Source of the DNA: Tenericutes bacterium ADurb.BinA155
GTDB lineage: Bacteria; Bacillota_I; Bacilli_A; RFN20; CAG-826
DNA: 5,706 nt
Direction: 5' to 3'
Assembly: GCA_002068375.1 (NCBI GenBank)
Contig: MVZL01000085.1
Span: forward strand, 1-5,706
Shown here: positions 1 to 5,601 of the stretch, piece by piece
Layout: every line of letters starts with the position of its first letter
Position numbering within the stretch: the stretch's first letter is position 1
Translations under genes and position numbers: made by a program
The notes under the pieces: model-generated
The model's input: the letters and a program-made list of their open reading frames with translations, nothing else
The model's database searches: none
What the model was told of the DNA's origin: nothing

Positions 1-42
1 AGGAAGTTCCATCTTGACGACTTTGACGATTTTCTTATTCAT
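1..42 (-). CDS. rplK: Ribosomal protein L11, N-terminal 14 residues (partial)
   Basis: The visible product is MNKKIVKVVKMELP, and the window edge cuts off the rest. This matches the conserved opening of bacterial L11 (typically M-x-K-K-[IV]-V-K-V-V-K-L-x-[IL]-P, followed by the AGKA and PPVGPALG region). L11 binds 23S rRNA at the GTPase-associated centre and is needed for factor-dependent translation and the stringent response. The start is fixed by a textbook AAAGGAGG about 6 bases upstream. The gene has its own promoter (163-135) and a leader with a probable L1-binding fold, so rplK appears to begin a transcript, with rplA expected next beyond the window. In many bacteria nusG lies just upstream of rplK; here a magnesium pump unit does. 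The identification rests on only 14 residues, but these are highly characteristic. Confidence 0.85.
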   Translation of the reverse strand, partial: MNKKIVKVVKMELP

Positions 43-65
43 GTGTGTCCTCCTTTGGATACCAT

Positions 66-106
66 GCAGTGGTTCTTCGGGCTCTCGTCAAAGGGCCCTC
101 CCACGC
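66..106 (-). promoter_or_regulatory. Putative ribosomal protein L1 binding site in the rplK leader
   Basis: Read on the minus strand, GCGUGG (106-101) pairs with CCACUGC (72-66) with one bulged U. Inside this, GGGC pairs with GCCC, leaving an asymmetric internal loop with GA on one side and GAAGAA on the other. The 5' strand GUGGGAGG, followed shortly by CUUUGA, and the 3' strand GAA-GAACCAC resemble helices 76-78 of 23S rRNA, where L1 binds (GUGGGAGG, CUUUGA, and UACCAC on the far side). In E. coli and archaea L1 represses its own L11-L1 message by binding such a mimic. The position, between the promoter and the rplK ribosome binding site, fits that role. Function is inferred from structure and context. 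Confidence 0.6.
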
Positions 107-109
107 CGT

Positions 110-126
110 CGTGTAATCGCTACACG
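110..126 (-). other. Short hairpin at the 5' end of the rplK transcript
   Basis: CGUGUA pairs perfectly with UACACG around a five-base loop (GCGAU). The predicted transcription start, about 7 bases after the -10 box, falls at roughly position 128, so this hairpin would sit at the very 5' end of the message, just before the L1-like fold. Such hairpins often protect messages from 5'-end decay. That role is inference. Confidence 0.45.
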
Positions 127-134
127 CGTTTGTG

Positions 135-163
135 ATTATACGCGAGCGCGTGACTGGGCGCAA
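135..163 (-). promoter_or_regulatory. rplK promoter
   Basis: On the minus strand there is a perfect TATAAT -10 box (140-135), a 17-base spacer and a TTGCGC -35 box (163-158; first three bases match the consensus). An A/T-rich stretch lies upstream. Transcription would start near position 128 and give a leader of about 85 bases before the rplK start codon. The L1-like fold lies wholly inside this leader. Confidence 0.7.
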
Positions 164-164
164 T

Positions 165-215
165 AAAAACTTTTAGCAATAAGACTATTGTTCATAATGC
201 ACAAAAGTCAGTATT
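165..215 (-). terminator. Possible terminator of the mgtA unit
   Basis: An imperfect stem runs from 215 to 178: AATA/TATT, GACT/AGTC and TTGT/ACAA are separated by small mismatches and enclose a nine-base loop. A run of five T on the minus strand follows at 169-165, but about eight bases after the stem rather than directly after it. The stem starts inside the last codons of the small membrane protein gene. It is the best candidate for ending the mgtA transcript before the rplK promoter, but it is weak and leaky termination is plausible. Confidence 0.4.
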
Positions 216-336
216 TCTTGGTGCGACTCAAAATGAACAAAACGAGGAGGAAAACGAGGACGACGCCCCCAATGATGCTGGCAAAGAGGCCATAGGAGGC
301 CCAATCGAGATCGGCTACGCCTAAAAGGAAATTCAT
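208..336 (-). CDS. 42-residue single-pass membrane protein coupled to mgtA
   Basis: A short gene encodes a 42-residue protein starting MNFLLGVADLDWASYG and ending SRTKKY. Residues 15-36 form one strongly hydrophobic helix; the basic tail (R38, K40, K41) predicts a cytoplasmic C-terminus and the acidic N-terminus (D9, D11) an outside one. Small residues spaced by four (G16, S20, G24, and A19, G23) could pack against another membrane helix. Its ATG lies one base after the mgtA TAA, and an AGGAGGT eight bases upstream is embedded in the last mgtA codons, so translation is probably coupled. The excellent ribosome binding site and the clean membrane-protein composition argue for a real gene. I do not recognise the family. 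Tiny proteins MgtS, MgtR and MgtU affect Mg pumps in enteric bacteria, but I see no sequence match; an accessory role for the pump is inference. Confidence 0.75.
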   Translation of the reverse strand: MNFLLGVADLDWASYGLFASIIGGVVLVFLLVLFILSRTKKY

Positions 337-337
337 A

Positions 338-3037
338 TTAGAGCACCTCCTGATAGCGGCGGCGGTAGAGGTCTTTTGCTAGGGTCGCTAGCAGCATATA
401 GAGCAAGATCGCCCCGAGCAAGAAAATGAAGTACGGCCAGGGCATCGCAACGAAGCCTAAGCTCGTCGAAACTCCCGGGATGAAAGGTAGGGCCGTCGCG
501 ACCCCCAAGACCAAGAAAGTCGCTAAGTTGAGCTGCCAAGAGGCCCGGCTTTGGAATAAGGGTATTTTGTTGGTCCGAATCATGTGGATGACCAAGGACT
601 GGCTCCACAAGCTTTCGATGAACCAACCGGTCTGGAAAAGCGCGATGAAGAGGGCTTTATCGCAGGTATCGCTCCCCCAATTCCCTCCGGAAAATAAGGG
701 GCAGATGATGAAGAACATCGTCGCATAGGTGAGCCAATCGAAAACCGAGGAAGTCGGGCCCATCCAAAGCATGAATTTGCCTAGGCTTGCCGCCTCCCAT
801 TTCCTTGGCTTTTTAAGGTAGGCTTCATCGACGTTATCAAAGGGGATGGCGATGCAGGAAATATCGTAGATGAGGTTCAGCAAAAGGAGCTGCAGTGGGA
901 GCATCGGCAAGAAGGGCAATAAGGCCGCGGCGGCAAGCTCGGAGAAGATGTTCCCGAAGTTCGAGGAAGCGGTCATCTTGATGTACTTGATCATGTTAGC
1001 GTAAGTCTTCCGGCCTTCGATGATCCCGTCCTCAAGGACATTCAAGTCCTTTTGGAGCAAAATCACGTGGGCGGATTCCTTAGCGATATCGACGGCCGTA
1101 TCGACGGAAATGCCGATATCCGCGGCCTTTAACGCCGGGGCGTCATTGATGCCATCGCCCATATAACCGACCACGTGGCCTTTTGCCCGAAGGGCACTCA
1201 CGACCCGGGCTTTATCTTCGGGGGAGAGCTTCGCGAAAATACCGACCGATTCCACCACCGCTTGAAGGCCGGCGTCATCGAGCGTTTCGACATCCTTGCC
1301 CAGCAAGGTTTTCGTATTCTTTAGCCCGACGAGCCCCGCGATATATTGGGTGACTTCCGGGGTGTCGCCGGTGAGGACTTTCACTTCGACCCCATAATCG
1401 CTTAATTTCTTTAAGACCGCGGCCGTGCTCTCCTTAGGCGGATCAAAGAAAATCAGATAGCCGATGAGGACCATGTCTTTTTCGTCGGCGATCGAGAAAG
1501 CCCCGACCGCGCTCGGATTGGTCTTTTGGGCGACCGCGATCACCCGGAAACCTTTCAGCGAATAAGTCTGGATCATGCTCCGGACTTTTTCCCGAAGGGC
1601 ATCGTCAAGCGGAACCGTGGTCCCTTCGACGTCAGCATAGGAAGAGATCGCCAAGATTTCTTCGACCGCGCCTTTCGTGATCATTTGGGTTTTACCACTT
1701 TGATCCTTCACCACCACCGACATCCGTTTTCTCGCGAAATCAAACGGAATTTCATCGACCTTCAAATAGGCTTTATCGAGATTGGCCAAGGTGGGAGAAG
1801 TCTTGGCGGATTCCCGGGTCTTTTCGATGATCGATTTGTCCATTAAGTTTTTTAGTCCGGTTTGATAGAAGGCGTTAAGGAAAGCATGACGAAGCACCCG
1901 GTCGCTCCGCACACCGTTGACGTCAAGGTGGTCTTCCAGCGCGACCCGGTCTTGAGTCAACGTTCCGGTTTTATCGGTGCAAAGAATATCGATTGCGCCG
2001 AAGTTTTGAATCGAATTAATGTTCTTAATGATGACTTTCTTTTTGCCCATCGCAATCGCGCCCTTCGCTAAGCACGAGGTCACGATCATCGGGAGCATTT
2101 CGGGGGTGAGGCCGACCGCGACTGAGATTGCGAAAAGGAAGGCCGAGAGCCAATCGTTCTTTGTAAATCCATTGATGAGGAAAACCGCAGGTACCATCAC
2201 CAGCATGAATCGAACGAGGGTCCAAGAAACCGAGTCGACCCCTTTGTCGAAGGCAGTCTTCTCTTTTTTGTTCTTGGCCGAGGCGACAGCAATCTGACCT
2301 AAAGCGGTATGATCGCCCACTGCCAAAACGAGGGCGGTCCCCGATCCGGAAACGACGGTCGAACCTAAGAAGGCCAAATTCGAACGGTCAGTCAAAGAGG
2401 CATTGGGATCCGCTAAGACCGGAGTCTTTTCGACCGGCTCGCTCTCTCCGGTTAACGCCGACTGGCTGAGGAAGAGGTCTTTGGCCGTAAGGATCCGGGC
2501 ATCGGCCGGGACCAAGTCGCCAACGGCCAAGCTGATGACATCGCCCACCACGACTTCCTCGAGCGGGACTTCTTGGCTCTCGCCATCGCGGTTCACCGCG
2601 GTCGTCGTTTCAACGAGCTCACTTAAGTGATCGAGAACTTTGGCGGAGCGTTCCTCCTGGAAAAAGCGGAAGAGTCCCGAGGCCAAGACCAAGGCGATGA
2701 TGATCAAAGACGATGTGAAGTTCTTGTCCCCTGGGGTGGCCAAGATGAAGTCGGTCACGAACGAGACCACCGCGAGAATCAGCAAAACGATCGAAAAGGG
2801 GTTAACGAAGGATAAGAGCAAATGAAGAAACGGGTTCCGCTTCTTCCCCTTGGTCAAAATATTAGGACCAAAGGCGTCGCGGTTGGCTTCGACATGTTCG
2901 TTGTCGGCCAAGCCATTTTCGGTGGTTTGAAAAGTATCGAGCAGTTGGCTTAAAGGCGCGCTCGAGCAATTTAAAAGATGAACATTATTCGGATTAACGG
3001 CCTGCTTCTTTGTATTGGGGCCGGTGGATTTTGCCAT
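338..3037 (-). CDS. mgtA: Magnesium-translocating P-type ATPase (MgtA/MgtB, P3B type)
   Basis: This 899-residue protein is full length for the family (E. coli MgtA is 898). It would use ATP to import Mg2+ across the cytoplasmic membrane. Visible parts in order are: a hydrophilic N-terminus; two membrane helices at about 70-97 and 107-125; the actuator domain with TGES at 196-199; helices at about 272-290 and 295-322 carrying the family signature TPEMLP (311-316); the phosphorylation motif DKTGTLT with Asp355; a nucleotide-binding region with KGA at 455-457; TGD at 556-558; the hinge GDGINDAP from 627; and six C-terminal helices at about 690-885, including NLIYDIS (721-727). No key residue is missing. 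The start has GGAGGAG about nine bases upstream, inside a potentially inhibitory hairpin. It lies 195 bases after the zinc pump and is followed one base later by a small membrane protein gene. A calcium pump is less likely given the PEMLP signature and strong MgtA-like C-terminal region. Confidence 0.93.
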   Translation of the reverse strand: MAKSTGPNTKKQAVNPNNVHLLNCSSAPLSQLLDTFQTTENGLADNEHVEANRDAFGPNILTKGKKRNPFLHLLLSFVNPFSIVLLILAVVSFVTDFILATPGDKNFTSSLIIIALVLASGLFRFFQEERSAKVLDHLSELVETTTAVNRDGESQEVPLEEVVVGDVISLAVGDLVPADARILTAKDLFLSQSALTGESEPVEKTPVLADPNASLTDRSNLAFLGSTVVSGSGTALVLAVGDHTALGQIAVASAKNKKEKTAFDKGVDSVSWTLVRFMLVMVPAVFLINGFTKNDWLSAFLFAISVAVGLTPEMLPMIVTSCLAKGAIAMGKKKVIIKNINSIQNFGAIDILCTDKTGTLTQDRVALEDHLDVNGVRSDRVLRHAFLNAFYQTGLKNLMDKSIIEKTRESAKTSPTLANLDKAYLKVDEIPFDFARKRMSVVVKDQSGKTQMITKGAVEEILAISSYADVEGTTVPLDDALREKVRSMIQTYSLKGFRVIAVAQKTNPSAVGAFSIADEKDMVLIGYLIFFDPPKESTAAVLKKLSDYGVEVKVLTGDTPEVTQYIAGLVGLKNTKTLLGKDVETLDDAGLQAVVESVGIFAKLSPEDKARVVSALRAKGHVVGYMGDGINDAPALKAADIGISVDTAVDIAKESAHVILLQKDLNVLEDGIIEGRKTYANMIKYIKMTASSNFGNIFSELAAAALLPFLPMLPLQLLLLNLIYDISCIAIPFDNVDEAYLKKPRKWEAASLGKFMLWMGPTSSVFDWLTYATMFFIICPLFSGGNWGSDTCDKALFIALFQTGWFIESLWSQSLVIHMIRTNKIPLFQSRASWQLNLATFLVLGVATALPFIPGVSTSLGFVAMPWPYFIFLLGAILLYMLLATLAKDLYRRRYQEVL

Positions 3038-3046
3038 AAAGAAACT

Positions 3047-3063
3047 CCTCCAAAATTAGGAGG
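3047..3063 (-). promoter_or_regulatory. Hairpin that can bury the mgtA ribosome binding site
   Basis: On the minus strand CCUCC (3063-3059) pairs perfectly with GGAGG (3051-3047) around a seven-base loop (UAAUUUU). The GGAGG is the Shine-Dalgarno sequence of mgtA. If this hairpin forms, translation would be hindered. The same CCUCC bases are also used by the larger upstream hairpin (3107-3056), so the two folds cannot coexist. The pairing is read directly; the regulatory role is inference. Confidence 0.5.
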
Positions 3064-3107
3064 GCGCTTTCTTTAAGCGGCGACGGCAAAGGAAAGGGCC
3101 ACTCCAA
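3056..3107 (-). promoter_or_regulatory. Long leader hairpin upstream of mgtA, terminator-like
   Basis: The minus-strand segment TTGGAG-t-GGC-c-CTTTC-c-TTT pairs with AAA-GAAAG-c-GCC-CTCC-t-AA, giving about 17 base pairs interrupted by single bulges and one mismatch, around a 13-base loop. Four U residues follow immediately (3055-3052), so it could act as a weak terminator. It also captures the CTCC needed for the ribosome-binding-site hairpin, so its formation would expose that site. A GGCUCUCC segment farther upstream can pair with the 5' arm and would compete. The layout resembles a switchable leader, but no known riboswitch class is recognised. Confidence 0.5.
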
Positions 3108-3170
3108 CGAAACGTCTACATATGTCCGGAGAGCCACTGTCCATTGACCATCACCTTCTTTCTTGGCGCC

Positions 3171-3198
3171 ATTGTAGAGCCATGAAAAAAGAAAACAA
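3171..3198 (-). promoter_or_regulatory. Possible mgtA promoter
   Basis: On the minus strand TACAAT (3176-3171, five of six consensus bases) lies 16 bases after TTGTTT (3198-3193, three of six) within a T-rich stretch just after the zinc pump gene. Transcription would begin near 3164 and produce a leader of about 127 bases. The -35 box is poor, and mgtA could also be reached by read-through from the regulator-pump operon, since I see no good terminator directly after that operon. Confidence 0.45.
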
Positions 3199-3232
3199 AG
3201 GCAAAAGAACAAAATTTGCTGAAAGGTAAATC

Positions 3233-5146
3233 TCAGTTAACTTTGGAATAGCTGAGAAGCAAAGAATTCAAAACCAATAAAACGGTAAGACCGGTGTCAG
3301 CAAGGACGGCGCACCACAGGGGGAATCCGCTCCAAAGAAGCGCGGTGATCATGACCGCTAGTTTCACGGCTAAAGCAATGATTATATTGACACGCGCTCT
3401 AACTTCGGTTTTATGCGCGATGGTCATCGCGGTAATCATCTTGTAAGGATCATCGTTCATGAGAACGACGTCCGCGTTGGCAATCGCCATGTCAGACCCT
3501 AGGCAGCCCATCGCGACCCCGACGTCCGCTAAAACGATTGAGGGGGCGTCATTGATCCCATCGCCCAGGTAGGCGATCGTCCCATTATTCTCATCGATCT
3601 TGCTATGGATGAACCCCGTCTTCTCTTCGGGCAGTAAATCGCTATGCCATTCATCGAGGTGGAGCGTCTCGGCGGTCGCCTTAACGTTGGCCTCGCGGTC
3701 ACCCGAAAGCAAAATCGTTTTAACGCCTTTTTGCTGAAGTTTTTGAATAAGAACTCCGCAATTCTCACGCAAAGTATCCGTTAAGACGATATAGCCTTTG
3801 TAGACATTATCCACGGCGAGATAGGTTACGGAACCGGGTTCGGTCGCGGGATCGAAGTCGATGGATTTGGAGTTCAAAAGGTTCACCTTCCCCGCGAGAA
3901 TCGCGTGCCCTTTATATTTCACGCGGATCCCAAAACCCGAAATCTCTTCATAGGATTCAATCTCGGGATCGATCTTGGAAAGATCATGGCCTTGGCAAAT
4001 TGCTTTGGCAATCGGGTGAGTCGACCGGGATTCCGCCGCAAGAAGGTATTCCATAAACTGGTCTTCAGAAAGATCTTTCGGTTTGATTAAATTGACACGC
4101 ATTTGACCTGTGGTTAAAGTCCCGGTTTTATCAAAGGCGATGTACCTTAAATGATTGAGTTTATCAAAGTACTCTGCCCCCTTCACCACCACCCCATGTT
4201 TGGAAGAGAGACCGAGGCCGGCGAAGTAAGCCAATGGGACCGAAATCACGATCGCGCACGGGCAGGAGATAACCAAGAAACAAAGCGAGGTGTATATCCA
4301 GCGCGACCAAACATTTCCGTCACTCACCCCTAAGAACAAAGGAGGAAGCGCGCAGACCAAAACCGCAAGAATCATCACCACCGGGGTATAAATCTTCGAA
4401 AAGCGTTTGATGAAACGATCCGCTTTCGACTTTTTGGAGGCCGAGTTCTGAACCAGATCGAGAAGCTTCGCCACCGTCGAGTCAGCGTAAGGCTTCATCA
4501 CTTTCACCTTGATCGAACCGGCTTTTAAGATCGTACCGGAATAAACTTCGCTCCCAATCTTCTTGTCGACGGGAACGAATTCTCCCGTTAACGAGCTTTC
4601 ATCGATTGAACCGGATCCTTCAATGATTGTCCCATCACAAAGAATCTTCTCCCCAACCTTCAATTGGCAAACATCTCCAACCTGAAGTTGCTCTGGAGTC
4701 TTTAGAAGGATGGTCCCCTCGCTTCCGATCACCGAAGCCTTTTGGTCCCGAAGGTCAATTGCGTCGGTGATGGCCTTTCGCGATTTGCTGGTCGCCAGGT
4801 CTTCGAAGAATTCCCCGACTTGATAAAGGAGCATCACGAGGACGCCTTCCATGTACTCGTTATGTTCCTTACCAAAAAAACGGAGGGCGAATGCCCCGAT
4901 CGAGGCAATCGTCATCAGCATGTATTCGCTGAAGGGGTTATGTTCCTTCACCATTTCTTGAAAGGCTTTGTAGACGATGTCATAAGAGACAATGAGCCAA
5001 GCTAAGCCCATGGTGAGGAGACTGACCCACCAAGGGAAGTTCGTTTCATTGAGATAAAAGACACCGAGCAAAAGCAAGGTGAGCGAAACCGCCACCCGGC
5101 TGATCAAAAAAACCATTTCTTTTTTATCGAACTCAGCTTGTTCCAT
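3233..5146 (-). CDS. zntA: Zn/Cd/Pb-type heavy-metal P1B ATPase without N-terminal metal-binding domain
   Basis: This 637-residue protein would export zinc, cadmium or lead from the cytoplasm using ATP. The order is: membrane helices at about 12-32, 37-58, 74-91 and 98-115; actuator domain with TGE at 187-189; helices at about 252-273 and 283-312, the latter carrying the metal-binding Cys-Pro-Cys at 295-297; DKTGTLT with phosphorylated Asp339; the His377-Pro378 pair typical of P1B pumps; GDGINDAP from 528; and two final helices with Lys595 and Asp617. CPC with this Lys and the Asp in ADTG is the Zn/Cd/Pb (P1B-2) signature, as in E. coli ZntA. Only about 11 residues precede the first helix: there is no GMTCxxC domain and no Cys- or His-rich tail, which explains the length below ZntA (732). 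It starts 7 bases after the regulator gene with only a weak TAAGG, suggesting coupled translation. Subtype is well supported; the preferred metal is inferred. Confidence 0.9.
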   Translation of the reverse strand: MEQAEFDKKEMVFLISRVAVSLTLLLLGVFYLNETNFPWWVSLLTMGLAWLIVSYDIVYKAFQEMVKEHNPFSEYMLMTIASIGAFALRFFGKEHNEYMEGVLVMLLYQVGEFFEDLATSKSRKAITDAIDLRDQKASVIGSEGTILLKTPEQLQVGDVCQLKVGEKILCDGTIIEGSGSIDESSLTGEFVPVDKKIGSEVYSGTILKAGSIKVKVMKPYADSTVAKLLDLVQNSASKKSKADRFIKRFSKIYTPVVMILAVLVCALPPLFLGVSDGNVWSRWIYTSLCFLVISCPCAIVISVPLAYFAGLGLSSKHGVVVKGAEYFDKLNHLRYIAFDKTGTLTTGQMRVNLIKPKDLSEDQFMEYLLAAESRSTHPIAKAICQGHDLSKIDPEIESYEEISGFGIRVKYKGHAILAGKVNLLNSKSIDFDPATEPGSVTYLAVDNVYKGYIVLTDTLRENCGVLIQKLQQKGVKTILLSGDREANVKATAETLHLDEWHSDLLPEEKTGFIHSKIDENNGTIAYLGDGINDAPSIVLADVGVAMGCLGSDMAIANADVVLMNDDPYKMITAMTIAHKTEVRARVNIIIALAVKLAVMITALLWSGFPLWCAVLADTGLTVLLVLNSLLLSYSKVN

Positions 5147-5153
5147 GAGGGCC

Positions 5154-5453
5154 TTATTTCTTCTCGGTCACGTGATCGTAGACGACTTTAAGCAAGGCGA
5201 TGACGTGATCGTCCGCCAAGGAATAGAAAACTTTGGTTCCTTCTTTTCGGGTCGAGACCAAATTCGCTTCCCGCAAGATCATGAGCTGATGTGAGACCAG
5301 AGATTGAGAGGCTCCAACCTCATCCACAATTTCGGAAACGTTCTTCTCCCCTTCCGAAATGGAATAAAGGATTTTAAGGCGGGTCGAGTCGCTGGCGATA
5401 TTGAGCAAGGACTCCATCCTGTCGATCGTTCCATCATTAGGTAACTGGGCCAT
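5154..5453 (-). CDS. SmtB/ArsR-family metal-sensing repressor with an alpha-5 zinc site
   Basis: This 99-residue protein is a winged-helix repressor of normal length for the family. The DNA-recognition helix is at about 49-60 (SQSLVSHQLMIL), followed by the beta wing with EGTKVFY at 71-77. Near the C-terminus Asp81, His83, His94 and Glu97 reproduce the spacing of the SmtB alpha-5 metal site (D104, H106, H117, E120 in SmtB). There is no cysteine anywhere, so the thiol-based alpha-3 site of ArsR and CadC is absent; the sensor should respond to Zn (or Co), not arsenic. It is the first gene of the operon, 7 bases before the zinc pump, with AGGAGG five bases before its ATG. Two inverted repeats in its promoter are probable operators, implying self-repression relieved by metal. 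A CzrA-like name would be equally valid, so I give no symbol. Confidence 0.9.
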   Translation of the reverse strand: MAQLPNDGTIDRMESLLNIASDSTRLKILYSISEGEKNVSEIVDEVGASQSLVSHQLMILREANLVSTRKEGTKVFYSLADDHVIALLKVVYDHVTEKK

Positions 5454-5464
5454 AAGAACCTCCT

Positions 5465-5488
5465 AAATATGAATTAGTGTTCATATTT
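5465..5488. promoter_or_regulatory. Proximal operator, inverted repeat 9-6-9
   Basis: AAATATGAA and TTCATATTT form perfect nine-base arms around a six-base spacer. It lies just downstream of the predicted transcription start (near 5492) and ends 12 bases before the regulator start codon. The ATATGAA-N6-TTCATAT core resembles the operators of SmtB/CzrA/CadC repressors. In RNA it could also form a hairpin just ahead of the AGGAGG. A second, overlapping palindrome, TGTTCA-N4-TGAACA, occupies 5478-5493. Confidence 0.75.
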
Positions 5489-5498
5489 GAACATCTCT

Positions 5499-5526
5499 AT
5501 TATATGAATCATTTTTCATATATCAA
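5499..5526 (-). promoter_or_regulatory. Promoter of the regulator-zinc pump operon
   Basis: On the minus strand TTGATA (5526-5521, five of six consensus bases) is followed by a 16-base spacer and a perfect TATAAT (5504-5499). This is a near-consensus housekeeping promoter, so expression should be high when it is not repressed. The distal operator covers the spacer and parts of both boxes, placing a bound repressor in the path of RNA polymerase. Confidence 0.8.
5501..5522. promoter_or_regulatory. Distal operator, inverted repeat 8-6-8
   Basis: TATATGAA and TTCATATA form perfect eight-base arms around a six-base spacer. The core ATATGAA-N6-TTCATAT is identical in both arms to the proximal repeat, while the spacers differ, which points to selection on the arms. 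It sits between the -35 and -10 boxes of the operon promoter. The centres of the two operators are 35 bases apart. Confidence 0.75.
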
Positions 5527-5570
5527 GAAGAAACAACCAACAGTTGTCCAAAAGGCACTTATTGGAGGTC

Positions 5571-5576
5571 TATAAT
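5571..5576 (+). promoter_or_regulatory. Probable -10 box for the zinc-ribbon gene
   Basis: A perfect TATAAT lies 25 bases before the plus-strand start codon. No good -35 box is found at 16-18 bases; the nearest match is TTGTCC (5544-5549), 21 bases away, which is too far for a standard promoter. The -10 assignment is therefore plausible but not firm. Confidence 0.5.
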
Positions 5577-5601
5577 AGGGAAGTTGCAAAGGGGGCTCAT
5601 C

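Noticed and set aside
332..338. TTCATAT half-site at the start of the small membrane gene
   Set aside because: It matches one arm of the zinc operator but has no partner arm and lies at the mgtA stop/start junction; likely chance.
333..626. 97-codon minus-strand frame at the 3' end of mgtA
   Set aside because: It overlaps the conserved C-terminal membrane domain of MgtA in another frame, has no supporting ribosome binding site and no recognisable protein character.
426..728. 100-codon plus-strand frame
   Set aside because: Antisense to mgtA, no promoter or ribosome binding site; a shadow of the coding pattern on the other strand. The same applies to the plus-strand frames at 1526-1846, 1862-2297 and 2403-2825.
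2994..3212. 72-codon minus-strand frame spanning the mgtA leader and start
   Set aside because: It starts at TTG without a ribosome binding site, runs through the leader hairpins and overlaps mgtA out of frame. Its proline-rich stretch recalls the Salmonella mgtL leader peptide, but there is no usable start near it.
3038..3232. M-box (ykoK) or other known metal riboswitch before mgtA
   Set aside because: I looked for the conserved M-box, NiCo and yybP-ykoY sequence elements and did not recognise any. A covariance-model search would settle this.
4742..5005. Plus-strand frame opposite the zinc pump
   Set aside because: Antisense to conserved membrane helices of the pump with no initiation signals.
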